Shown in pieces: positions 53,800 through 62,917 of a DNA stretch of 64,000 nt; positions within the stretch are counted from its first letter, which is position 1, and every line of letters begins with the position of its first letter. Below the pieces are notes generated by a model. That model was given only the letters and a program-made list of their open reading frames with translations. It was not told the DNA's origin and made no database searches. The position numbers were made by a program, and so were the translations under genes. The stretch lies in NCBI GenBank assembly GCA_041890515.1, contig JASDWX010000054.1, forward strand, positions 1 to 64,000, read 5' to 3'. The stretch comes from Colwellia_A sp041890515. GTDB lineage: Bacteria; Pseudomonadota; Gammaproteobacteria; Enterobacterales; Alteromonadaceae.

Positions 53800-55468
53800 T
53801 CAGTTGTTTATATTTACAGACTTCTTTTCCCAGTCTAAACGAATATCCCACCCTTCTACACGATGTTCTGGTTTTAAAGGTGCAACTGATTCATCTATCG
53901 TTTTATGAACATTAATTGCGGGTGTAATGTTTACATCTCGCTCATGGATAAAGCTCTGTGTTCTCACTATTTGGGTGTACGCTTTATTCATTGCATAAGC
54001 ACGTTTTTTTGATGGAGTAATGAGCTCATATACATCCGCTTCTTTTACTTTATCTTTATCAACAGACCCATCAGCTTTATACCATTTATTACGCATCTCC
54101 ATGTTTTCTCTAAACTCATTACCTCCTCCATTAATTTGCAAGTACTGTAAAATTTCGCCTTCCGATTGTCCTTTAGATGGCGCATCTTTCATGCCTTTCA
54201 AATCAATATAGCCCCAACCTGCTCTGCCCGTAATTTTTCGCGGGAAAGCGAATGTTTGGTCAATAGTAGTTCCGATTGCTGAATGGCAGCCCATACAATA
54301 AAAGGTTTCTTCATAAGATTGTGGTCTTAATTCACCATTATAATCTTCAATATAGCCTTGAATGAGCCAACCAAATTTATTATTAAAACCACGCTCGTTA
54401 ACACGAATATAATTAGGTAATTGTTCATCCAGTTTCTCTTTACGTTCACGCCGATAAGCACTATCTATTGCTGAGTCATTTAACAATTGTGTTTTAGTCA
54501 TATAACGTAATTCTTTCATACGTTGAGGAATATAGGTTTCACCTTTATCATCAATACCTACATATCGCACAGAGTGCATAATTTCTGTATTAACAGGATA
54601 CTGCTGACGTGGCACTTTAATTTGATTTGCGTCGCCTACAAAATATTTTTGAGCCATTAACAACTCAACGCCAGTTGATAATTCACCATCAAGGTTTAAA
54701 TCTCTATTGATCTGAATTTCATCTGTCGGAAAAATATCTATTTCAGCTAATGCTTTAATGCTCATTTCCACTAAAGAAAGATTAAGTAAATAAATATCTT
54801 CATTGTACTGACCATTGAGTTGTCTAAATTCTGCAGAGACGAATTAATACATCATCGGTAGCTCCATTTGTTGGCCAAAAAGTACCAGGAAAAGGTTTGT
54901 AATTAAAAGCGACCCAAGCGGTGCCGTCTTTTGCTATACCCTTATCGTTAAATGCGTCTTTGGAAAGGTGATAGTTTTTCAAGTCCGGAATAAAGCCTTT
55001 CCATTTCGCTTCTTTCAATTTCCCCGATAGCTCACTGTAATTGTCTTGATCTATGTATTGAGCGATTTGCTCATCAGATATTCTCTTTATCCATGGTTCA
55101 CGGTTAACAAATAAGTTTTTCCAACTGTTTGTTTCACCTTCATCTGAAAAATTGTAAAGCCCTTGGTTAACACCGTCATTTCGTAAATTATTCCGGTAAC
55201 TTTCATCTTCAGATAAATTATAAGTTTGGTGACAGGTATAACAGGGGTTATTACTACTTTCAGTTTTGGTATAGCACTGAGGTGGAATGGGAGCTTCTTC
55301 ATTAATACTGCCATTTATTGTCGGTATAATAATGTCACTTGCGCTAACAGTAGGCAAAAGCTCGATATTTACCTTTTTACTTTGGGATAAAGCAGAAAAG
55401 CCAATAAAGATAAAAAACATCGATAAACTTAAGATCAAAATATTATTTCTCATCATTTTTACAACCAT
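53800..55468 (-). pseudogene. Exported di-haem c-type protein, broken by a frameshift
   Basis: Two adjoining minus-strand reading frames make one protein of about 556 residues. The upstream part (55468 to about 54837) has a signal anchor and a haem motif CYTCH. It is thrown out of frame at about 54835-54838, where it runs into a TAG at 54824. The downstream frame continues without a stop as AEFRQLNGQYNEDIYLLNLSL and then the 53800-54771 portion, which holds a second haem motif CMGCH. The family is not recognised. Skipping one base at the junction would join both halves, so it is a recent mutation or a sequencing error. Confidence 0.8.
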
Positions 55469-55628
55469 TTAATTAATATAATCAACAAATTATACGATGA
55501 CTTCATTACAGTTATTTGACGATAATTCTCATATTACCTTAACAATTAAGTCAAAAAGTAGTCATTGAACTGTCACACCCCAAGCTTAATTTAATAGCGT
55601 TTTTACAAATAACTTTTAGGGAAATAAA

Positions 55629-57389
55629 ATGCTTAATCTAAGAAAAAGAAAAATAGCTGCATTAATAACCGTGATACTTGGTACCTCAATGTTAACCGCA
55701 TGTGGTGGAGACAATGGCACTGATGGTGTAAATGGTTCGAGCGGTACAAATGGTATTGCAGGTAGCAATGGTACAAACGGAGTGAATGGAACTGATGGTA
55801 CTAATGGCCAAAACTTGACAGCTGCAGCGAAATTAACTCGCTTAGCGACTGTGCCAGTAGGTGCAGAGATAACAGGTATGTTCTTAACGGACAACGATGA
55901 ACTTTTTTTCAATGTTCAACACCCTTCTGACTTATTAGGTAATGAAACTCCAGCACAAGTAGGTGTCGTAACAGGTTTTGACTGGAGTACACTTGACCCT
56001 ATGACTGAAAGTTTATCTGCTCCTACAACTGATACTGAAAAACTCGCGGTACGTGTCGTTGCAGGAAGTTATCAAGTATTGGGTCAAGCGGGTGATACAT
56101 TCAATAATCAATTACCCCATGGTTTAGGATCTATTAATACTTCAGATAATGCTACAGCAATCAAACAATCTCAAGATCCAGATTTCAATGCATTTGTACC
56201 AACCTCAGCGAATGGCGATACCGGCTATTTATTCACAGCATGGGAAGATCGTCCCGGTGCGATGAGCCGTATTGAATTATCAAAAGAAGACAGTGGCACA
56301 TGGACAATAGGTGATGCAATCAACGTCGATTTTTCAGCTGTATTAGGTACGATTATTAATTGTTTTGGTACTTTGTCACCTTGGAACACGCCATTAACGT
56401 CTGAAGAAAATTACGAAGCCGAAAACACAGAACAATGGAATAACACGGAATATTTAGACGGATACCCGAGTTACCCTGATGTTAAAAACCTACAAACTTA
56501 CTTAGCCAGTTCAACATTGCCTAACCCATATGACTACGGTTATATCGTTGAAATTACAGACCCTACATCAACCAGCCCTACACCCCTAAAACACTTCACG
56601 TTAGGTCGTGTAGCGCATGAAAATTCGGTAGTAATGCCTGACTGGAAAACGGTTTATACGACTGACGATGGTTCGAATAAAGCATTTTATAAGTTTGTTG
56701 CAACCAACGCTGGTGATTTAAGCGCAGGTACTTTATATGCAGCAAAATTATCGCAAGATGCGACAAGTTCTCCTGCTAAAGCCGGTTTCGATATTCAATG
56801 GATTGAATTAGGCAGCAGTAATAATACCGAAATTAAAACGTGGATAAATTCATATAATGGTATTACTGAAGCCGATTATATTGAAGGTGAAACCAGTTAT
56901 ATCCCTCAAGCAGAAATCGATGATTGGGCTACAAACGGAACAGGTGACGACCGCTATGCATTTTTAGAGACATTACGCGCAGCTAAAGCCAAAGGTGCAA
57001 CAACTGAGTTCCGAAAAATGGAAGGTGTAGTAATTAATTATGACGGTGTAGCCAGTGGTTCAGTTCCTTTTATGTATGTTGCGATGTCTGAAGTAGGTAA
57101 AGGTATGGTTGATGAAATTGGCGATATTCAGCTTGATTCATCAGCATATTGTGGTGCCGTATATCGTTTTGGTGTACAAACAGACTATAACGTTAATCGA
57201 ATGGAACCGGTAGTTGTTGGCGGTGCTTATAATGCTGACGGCGACGCTGATGGTAATAGGTGTGATGTAAATGGCATATCAAACCCCGATAATTTAGCGG
57301 TTATGGATGATGGCCGTGTGTTAATTGGTGAAGATACCAGTAAACATACCAATAACGCGCTTTGGATTTATAATCCTAAAGGAGAGTAA
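55629..57389 (+). CDS. PhoX-family (DUF839) lipoprotein with collagen-like stretch
   Basis: 586 residues. Lipoprotein signal with lipobox LTAC (Cys about 21), followed by a collagen-like region (residues about 22-57) of Gly-X-Y triplets such as GTDGVNGSSGTNG and GTNGVNGTDG. The rest is a large beta-propeller-like domain of the PhoX/DUF839 type (GFDWSTLDPM, HENSVVMPDWKTVYTTDDG, NPDNLAVMDDGRVLIGEDT). PhoX enzymes are Ca/Fe-dependent alkaline phosphatases, usually Tat-exported; this one has a Sec-type lipoprotein signal, so it may not be a phosphatase. It is a single-gene unit. Confidence 0.8.
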   Translation: MLNLRKRKIAALITVILGTSMLTACGGDNGTDGVNGSSGTNGIAGSNGTNGVNGTDGTNGQNLTAAAKLTRLATVPVGAEITGMFLTDNDELFFNVQHPSDLLGNETPAQVGVVTGFDWSTLDPMTESLSAPTTDTEKLAVRVVAGSYQVLGQAGDTFNNQLPHGLGSINTSDNATAIKQSQDPDFNAFVPTSANGDTGYLFTAWEDRPGAMSRIELSKEDSGTWTIGDAINVDFSAVLGTIINCFGTLSPWNTPLTSEENYEAENTEQWNNTEYLDGYPSYPDVKNLQTYLASSTLPNPYDYGYIVEITDPTSTSPTPLKHFTLGRVAHENSVVMPDWKTVYTTDDGSNKAFYKFVATNAGDLSAGTLYAAKLSQDATSSPAKAGFDIQWIELGSSNNTEIKTWINSYNGITEADYIEGETSYIPQAEIDDWATNGTGDDRYAFLETLRAAKAKGATTEFRKMEGVVINYDGVASGSVPFMYVAMSEVGKGMVDEIGDIQLDSSAYCGAVYRFGVQTDYNVNRMEPVVVGGAYNADGDADGNRCDVNGISNPDNLAVMDDGRVLIGEDTSKHTNNALWIYNPKGE

Positions 57390-57418
57390 TTTATAAGCGT
57401 TAAAAATTTATGTATGTC

Positions 57419-57443
57419 AAAGCCCAGAAACTCTGGGCTTTTT
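57419..57443 (+). terminator. Rho-independent terminator after the PhoX-like gene
   Basis: 11-bp perfect stem AAAAGCCCAGA/TCTGGGCTTTT with a 3-base loop, followed by more Ts. 30 bases after the stop codon. Confidence 0.9.
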
Positions 57444-57543
57444 TATTAATAAAAGCATATAAGTGAGTATTATTTTAGTAACACTGTAAATATGACAAAA
57501 CCGACTTATACGACGATATGATGTAAAAGGTGAGACCTACTTC

Positions 57544-58434
57544 TTGAACATAAATCCTGTAAAAATTATTGCTGCAACAGTCTTTGCTCTTTTAGCATTT
57601 GCCTCCAACTCAGTGCTCTGTAGATTAGCACTGGGTGAAAATGCCATTGACCCAAGCAGTTTCACAATTATACGTCTTATTTCTGGCATCATTATATTGA
57701 TGGCTGTAATGCAGTTATCGGAAAAATCAAACAATGTAAAATTAAAATCCAAGGGAAGTTGGTTAGCCGCCAGTATGCTATTTATTTATGCGATAGCTTT
57801 TTCATTTGGATATGTTTCGTTAGATACCGGAACTGGAGCATTAATTCTTTTTGGTTCTGTTCAAATAACCATGATTATAACGAGTGTAATTTCAGGAAAT
57901 AAACTTCACATTTCAGAATGGTTGGGTTTATTAATTGCATTTTCGGGCTTTGTTTATTTAATTATTCCTGACTTAGTAACACCGTCACTCATGGGTTTCA
58001 TGCTAATGACAATTTCAGGAGTGGCATGGGGATTCTATACACTTTTAGGCAGAACATCCCAAAGCCCTCTTAGTGACACCGTATACAACTTCCTGAGAAC
58101 CTCTCCTTTTATTTTAGTACTTATATTTTTTGGGCTTAACGATATTCATCTAACTTATACTGGTATTGTACTTGCGGTATTATCTGGCGCAATAGCTTCA
58201 GGGTTAGGCTATTTTTTATGGTATATAGCACTTAAGGGATTATCTGTCACACAAGCGGCTGTTGTTCAGTTGTTCGTACCAATAATTGCTGCTACAGGAG
58301 GGGTGATCTTTACCCATGAACTCATAACCCTACGTTTAATTGAATCATCAGCATTAGTGCTTGGTGGTATTTTAATGGTGATTCTGGGAAGGTATTACTT
58401 TGTTCACTTGCCATCAAAAAAAATAAACCGTTGA
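57544..58434 (+). CDS. EamA/DMT-family transporter
   Basis: 296 residues with ten predicted membrane segments in two EamA repeats. Typical features are the N-terminal FALLAFASNSVLCRLAL (about 15-31), GVAWGFYTLLGR at the start of the second repeat (about 160) and AVVQLFVPIIAATGGVIF near the end. These inner-membrane carriers export or import small metabolites; the substrate cannot be predicted. The start is TTG with GGTGAG upstream at slightly long spacing. Confidence 0.88.
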   Translation: MNINPVKIIAATVFALLAFASNSVLCRLALGENAIDPSSFTIIRLISGIIILMAVMQLSEKSNNVKLKSKGSWLAASMLFIYAIAFSFGYVSLDTGTGALILFGSVQITMIITSVISGNKLHISEWLGLLIAFSGFVYLIIPDLVTPSLMGFMLMTISGVAWGFYTLLGRTSQSPLSDTVYNFLRTSPFILVLIFFGLNDIHLTYTGIVLAVLSGAIASGLGYFLWYIALKGLSVTQAAVVQLFVPIIAATGGVIFTHELITLRLIESSALVLGGILMVILGRYYFVHLPSKKINR

Positions 58435-58566
58435 GTTTAAATGACTATTCATCATTTGCAATAGTAAACTAAACGTCTTTCTTTGTGATTTATCATTGTT
58501 CAAAATCGATAAAAGGGAACGTTTATAAGATGATTTTATTTTTATTATTGTCTAAATAATTTATTC

Positions 58567-58980
58567 TCAGGGCGCTTTATTATCGACTATTTTATTAAGA
58601 TAACGATCAATTTTACTTTTAGCTGTAGCTGTTAAGCCACCTTTTCCATGTTGATCTTTTAATAAGGATTCTACTTGAGAAAATAATTGATCTACATTCA
58701 TATCCGGCTTAGTTTCTTGACTACCTTCAACATTTTTATTTTTATCGTCCTTATTATGGTTACCAAATAAGTTTAACCACGCATCAGATTGATGACCAAG
58801 CCCCATTAATTTATAAAAATAACTTTTGGAAAGTGAATTCCCTAATAAAATATCAGCAAGACCACATATAATTGATACGGGGCTTAAGAACAAATCTCGC
58901 ATGGCATCTATCGCTAACTTAATTTGAAAAATCAACATATCCCTAATCAATAGCCAACGTGGTATATCAGGTTCTTGCAT
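58567..58980 (-). CDS. Conserved hypothetical protein
   Basis: 137 residues. It begins with an amphipathic helical region (PRWLLIRDMLIFQIKLAIDAMRDLFLSPVSIICGLADILLG, read in pieces across residues 7-48), then a conserved-looking KLMGLGHQSDAWLNLFG (about 62-78), an Asn/Lys/Asp-rich linker and a C-terminal helical part with LTATAKSKIDRYLNKIV. No signal peptide. It is probably a membrane-associated cytoplasmic protein; I cannot name a family. Confidence 0.65.
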   Translation of the reverse strand: MQEPDIPRWLLIRDMLIFQIKLAIDAMRDLFLSPVSIICGLADILLGNSLSKSYFYKLMGLGHQSDAWLNLFGNHNKDDKNKNVEGSQETKPDMNVDQLFSQVESLLKDQHGKGGLTATAKSKIDRYLNKIVDNKAP

Positions 58981-59357
58981 TCACTTTCTCCCTTTAACAT
59001 CTGAAAATTTAATGGCTTTATTAAAGCATTTTTCACAAAGTAGTAAGCTTAAATAATCCTAAGCAGAAGTAGTCCTACAACTAAAGAGTACAATGAATAA
59101 CACACGTTAGTTGGTCATCAATAAAAAACACTTCGGTAGGTAATCTCTACTGAATGGACATATACACTAAGTTAATAAACACAACCGATCAATAGGTTAG
59201 TTCTACATTAATTAAGAAGAGTAAGCATGGGAATATGACTTGCTATTCGTTTAGTTAAATCGTTAAGCATATATATTTCGAGTCCCTAAAGATGGGGAAA
59301 TAAAATGACCTATTACGTCATGATATCTCAGGTGTGACAATACAAATAAATTTAGGA
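58981..59357. other. Intergenic region without visible gene
   Basis: 377 bases between two minus-strand genes. No ORF, hairpin or known site is evident. It should contain the promoter of the 137-residue gene at its left end. Confidence 0.4.
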
Positions 59358-59702
59358 CTAATGCACTTTGATGCATTCAAATAACAAATGATTTAATTCA
59401 TTTTCACTGTGATCTTCATGATAATTAATTCCACATTCTGACTCACCACTCATATGTCGAATAAAACCATGTATTTTAACGGGTAAACCCGATTTTGGCA
59501 TCACTATATTAATGAGAATTTTACTCGTTGGAATATCATCTGGCATCGCAGAGTTTAATTTAATTTTAATTCCTTTGTAACTCATGTCTAACACAATACC
59601 TTCGAGTGAAATCAATGCATCGGGCGGAGGAGGTGAAATAGTAATGACAGCATGAACATCTAGGGCTGTATAACGCGGATATTTTCTTTGATCTATCTGC
59701 AT
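59358..59702 (-). CDS. PilZ-domain protein
   Basis: 114 residues, a single PilZ domain. The c-di-GMP-binding arginine motif lies at the N-terminus (RKYPRY, about 6-11), followed by the second motif near residue 40 (LDMSYKGIKIKL), which matches D/NxSxxG. It probably binds cyclic di-GMP and acts as a small receptor in motility or biofilm control. It is a single gene. Confidence 0.85.
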   Translation of the reverse strand: MQIDQRKYPRYTALDVHAVITISPPPPDALISLEGIVLDMSYKGIKIKLNSAMPDDIPTSKILINIVMPKSGLPVKIHGFIRHMSGESECGINYHEDHSENELNHLLFECIKVH

Positions 59703-59929
59703 AACAAAGTTCCTTGTAGTGTTAATTACAATTCAAAACTCAAAATCACTGCTTATGAATCTAGCTCATTATGGGTTAATTTGATAATGAAATGAGTTTA
59801 ATAGCATTATAAATAGATCAAGTAGTAACTAAGATTTTCGAGTTAACACTATAAGTCAACTTCAACAATAGTTTAAAACTATATTTTAAAATTATATTAG
59901 CTATATCGGTTCACTGTGTATAGCGAGTG

Positions 59930-60439
59930 TTAATCAGTAATTTCCACAATATTTATTGAAGAAGGGTTTATACGAAGAATACGTGGAATTAACAAATTAC
60001 AATATTTACCACGCTTTTGCTGATGCCGAGCTAGACAGAAACCTAAGTAACCACCAAAAACGCCAAAAGCTATCGCAATCAATTCATGATTAAATATTTC
60101 ATTTTCAACAAACCATTGTCCAAGAAAAGAAGCAATAACTAAGCCTATCAATGGCCATAAATAAACCTGCCAAGCTGACAATAATAAATGTTTATCAGAT
60201 AGCCCTATAACAACCGTATCACCAATTTTCACCGGTAAATCTGTATATAAATCTAAACTAAGCTTAGGTTGTGGAAAAGCTTTAGCTACTTGTCCACTGC
60301 CACAATTGTCAACTTGCTTACAACCACTGCAACTTGATTTTATTTCACTTTCTACTGTTACTTTATTGCTAACAAGACCATCACCGGTTTCATTTGCAGC
60401 TAAGTGAATAGAAACAACGCTAGCATTTTCTTCTATCAT
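59930..60439 (-). CDS. rseC: SoxR-reducing/sigma-E regulatory protein RseC
   Basis: 169 residues. N-terminal cysteine cluster CSGCKQVDNCG (about residues 35-45), then a beta domain (QPKLSLDLYTDLPVKIGDTVVIGL), then two membrane segments (about 90-112 and 122-142). RseC contributes to SoxR reduction and envelope-stress control. It overlaps rseB by four bases at the end of the rpoE-rseA-rseB-rseC operon. Confidence 0.92.
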   Translation of the reverse strand: MIEENASVVSIHLAANETGDGLVSNKVTVESEIKSSCSGCKQVDNCGSGQVAKAFPQPKLSLDLYTDLPVKIGDTVVIGLSDKHLLLSAWQVYLWPLIGLVIASFLGQWFVENEIFNHELIAIAFGVFGGYLGFCLARHQQKRGKYCNLLIPRILRINPSSINIVEITD

Positions 60440-61398
60440 GGGAGTTTGGGTGGTTTTATGGTAATTGAATCAGCAATCTTTTTGGCCGTTTTAGAAGGGA
60501 TTTTACCCACTATACTCACTTCAATACCTTCATTCACTTGGTTTAATACCAAGGTTGCTCCATCCTTTGCAAAATCAGTATTACGTTGCTTTTCTTTACT
60601 CGCATTAACATAAATTGAAATATCTATGAGGCCGTCACTAAATAACATAAATTCAACCGGCTGTTTAGTCAGTGAAATTTTGTGTCGATTAGAATTAATT
60701 TGTTTGAAGCCTTCTGGCAACCAATTTACATCCCATAGCAGTTGCTGTTTTTGATAATCAACAGGAATATCAACTAACACAGGAAGATCTGTTTCATGAA
60801 GCTGTAAGACACTTTCTGATGGTTTATCTGTAATATCTAAATGAGTAAATTGGATATGTTCTAATGGTTGACCTTGCTTTGTAACAATAGACAACTTCAA
60901 TAGCATACTCGATTGTTGATCTAACCAAAGCCAATAAGCATAACGGTGAGCATTTTTCGATTCGATTCTGATCAATTGTGCTGGACGACCTAAGATTCGG
61001 CTGCGGCCAACAGAAACAAAATCATAAATAGTTTCTAACTGAGAAATATCGCCCGCTAAAATAGCAGGTATAGGACCGCTAATTTTTTGAGAAGAAACGG
61101 AGTAAGGAGGAAGTTCTGGTTCAATATAACTCACTATATTGCCCTTACGTAAGATATCGCGGCGAGGACCATTGAGTAAAGAAAGTATTTCGAGCTCTTG
61201 ACCGCTTTCATCAACACCATGAAACCAATGATATGGCTGAGCTTGATTGTTTTTAACCACAACAAAGGAGGTACTAAAATTGAGTTTATTTAATGAGTTA
61301 GATAAACGTTCAAGCCAAACCTTTGCGGGTTCACTTTCTTGAGCAACTGCTGAAAGACTGATGCTTAACAGCAGTAAAATATAACTTAATAATTTCAT
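60436..61398 (-). CDS. rseB: Sigma-E factor regulatory protein RseB
   Basis: 320 residues, a periplasmic protein with a signal peptide (about 1-19, cut after SLSAVA). RseB binds RseA and shields it from DegS, sensing mislocalised lipopolysaccharide and lipoproteins. Typical segments include NKLNFSTSFVVV, QPYHWFHGVDESGQEL and the second domain with VNWLPEGFKQINSNRH. It overlaps rseA by four bases. Confidence 0.93.
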   Translation of the reverse strand: MKLLSYILLLLSISLSAVAQESEPAKVWLERLSNSLNKLNFSTSFVVVKNNQAQPYHWFHGVDESGQELEILSLLNGPRRDILRKGNIVSYIEPELPPYSVSSQKISGPIPAILAGDISQLETIYDFVSVGRSRILGRPAQLIRIESKNAHRYAYWLWLDQQSSMLLKLSIVTKQGQPLEHIQFTHLDITDKPSESVLQLHETDLPVLVDIPVDYQKQQLLWDVNWLPEGFKQINSNRHKISLTKQPVEFMLFSDGLIDISIYVNASKEKQRNTDFAKDGATLVLNQVNEGIEVSIVGKIPSKTAKKIADSITIKPPKLP

Positions 61399-62018
61399 TT
61401 ATTACTTTCATTTACCTTTTTTTTGTCAAGACTGCTTATTTCACTTTGATTATCAATTTTATTCGCACTAACAGTAAGCGAACCTAATTTTATTTGTTGT
61501 TTATGATCAGAGAGTAAAGCATGAAAACGACGTTGTTGTTCAATAAAAGCTTGTTTTTGTGAAGCAATATCTGGTTGTTGATAGTTTAAGCTTACCGGTT
61601 CAGCAATACCTGCCATAGGAATCGTTTTGACTATTTGGCTAGGTAAAATAGTTTCATTATTTTGTGCAACATTACTTTGTACACCTAAAACCATCAAACC
61701 CGCTGCCGAAGCAGCAATAGCTAATTGACCGAAAGGTCTAGCGAACTCTACAACTTTAGCTTTTACTTTTAACACAAAAATATTATTAATTTTAGGCGCT
61801 AAAATTGTCGGTTCATCTGCAATAGCCTTGGCTATCTGGCTTGATAAATCCAGTTGTAAGATATCTGAAGTATCATTACGTAAAACATCCCCAATTAAAT
61901 GATAACGATCCCAAGTAGTGGACAAATGCTCATCGTTGATTATTTCATCAAACGCGTTTTCATTATGTTGAAAATTATCAACACAAGACGACACTGTCTC
62001 AAACTTACTTTCACTCAT
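61395..62018 (-). CDS. rseA: Anti-sigma-E factor RseA
   Basis: 207 residues. N-terminal cytoplasmic anti-sigma domain (about 1-90) with the recognisable DEIINDEHLSTTWDRYHLIGDVLRN-type pattern, a single membrane segment (about 105-124, LAIAASAAGLMVLGVQ) and a periplasmic Gln-rich region that would bind RseB. It sits inside the rpoE operon, 81 bases after rpoE, and inactivates sigma-E until it is proteolysed. Confidence 0.92.
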   Translation of the reverse strand: MSESKFETVSSCVDNFQHNENAFDEIINDEHLSTTWDRYHLIGDVLRNDTSDILQLDLSSQIAKAIADEPTILAPKINNIFVLKVKAKVVEFARPFGQLAIAASAAGLMVLGVQSNVAQNNETILPSQIVKTIPMAGIAEPVSLNYQQPDIASQKQAFIEQQRRFHALLSDHKQQIKLGSLTVSANKIDNQSEISSLDKKKVNESNK

Positions 62019-62099
62019 ATATACACCTTAAAAATTAACACTACATTCGTGTGAATTAAATTAATTTTATCTTTAATACTGCACAGCTAATGTGAACAA

Positions 62100-62678
62100 C
62101 TAGCTTTGTAGTAATGGCCTAATTTTTTTATCTACAGCGTCTCGAGCTCTAAATATTCTCGAACGCACGGTACCAACGGGACAATCCATGATATGAGCTA
62201 TTTCTTCGTAACTTAATCCTTCAAGCTCTCGTAAATTTATTGCCGTTCGTAAATCTTCTGGTAATTGCTCAATGGTATCAAAAATAACTTTTTTGATTTC
62301 ATTGGTTAATAATAACTTCTCAGGAGAAGCATTCTCTCTTAGCGCTTCGCCTGAATCATAAATCTCTGCATCTTCAACTTCTATATCAGAACCTGGTGGC
62401 TTTCGATTACTAGCAACCATATGGTTTTTTGCGCAATTAACGGCTATTCGATAAAGCCACGTATAAAAAGCACTATCCCCTCTAAAATTAGGTAAAGCCC
62501 TATAAGCTTTGATAAATGCTTCCTGAACTATATCCGGTACATCACTGTGATTCTTTACATAACGCGACACTAGATTTGCTACTTTATGTTGATACTTTGT
62601 CACCAAAAGGTTGAAAGCATTTTTATCTCCGCGCTGTACTCGTTCAACCAATTTTTGGTCAACGTTTATTTCGCTCAT
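62100..62678 (-). CDS. rpoE: RNA polymerase sigma-E factor
   Basis: 192 residues from the ATG at 62678, which matches the E. coli length of 191; the AGGAG upstream fits this start, whereas the TTG at 62687 would lie too close to it. Region 2 has VERVQRGDKNAFNLLV and VPDIVQEAFIKAYRALPNFRG; region 4 has LREL EGLSYEEIAHIMDCPVGTVRSRIFRARDA in pieces. It drives envelope-stress genes and its own operon, which has a sigma-E-like promoter upstream. Confidence 0.96.
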   Translation of the reverse strand: MSEINVDQKLVERVQRGDKNAFNLLVTKYQHKVANLVSRYVKNHSDVPDIVQEAFIKAYRALPNFRGDSAFYTWLYRIAVNCAKNHMVASNRKPPGSDIEVEDAEIYDSGEALRENASPEKLLLTNEIKKVIFDTIEQLPEDLRTAINLRELEGLSYEEIAHIMDCPVGTVRSRIFRARDAVDKKIRPLLQS

Positions 62679-62753
62679 TTGAGCCAATACTCCTAATTAT
62701 TACTAAACTTATTAAATTCGGTTTAACATTTGGCTCATGGCAAACACACAAGA

Positions 62754-62780
62754 TAGGACTTCACTTATTTGAGAAAGTTC
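62754..62780 (-). promoter_or_regulatory. Sigma-E-type promoter of the rpoE operon
   Basis: On the minus strand GAACTT (62775-62780) and TCCTA (62754-62758) are separated by exactly 16 bases, matching the sigma-E consensus GGAACTT-N16-TCnnA apart from the first base. It lies about 75 bases upstream of the rpoE start, so rpoE appears autoregulated, as in E. coli. Confidence 0.7.
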
Positions 62781-62917
62781 GATATAAATTCAAATAATTA
62801 ATAAAAACGCAAAGAATTATCTGTTTTTATCGAAATATAGCCTGTTTTATCTGTTCCCAAACGCTAATAACCGTTAAGATTCCTGATATACATAGAATAC
62901 ATCAAAATCAAAACTTT

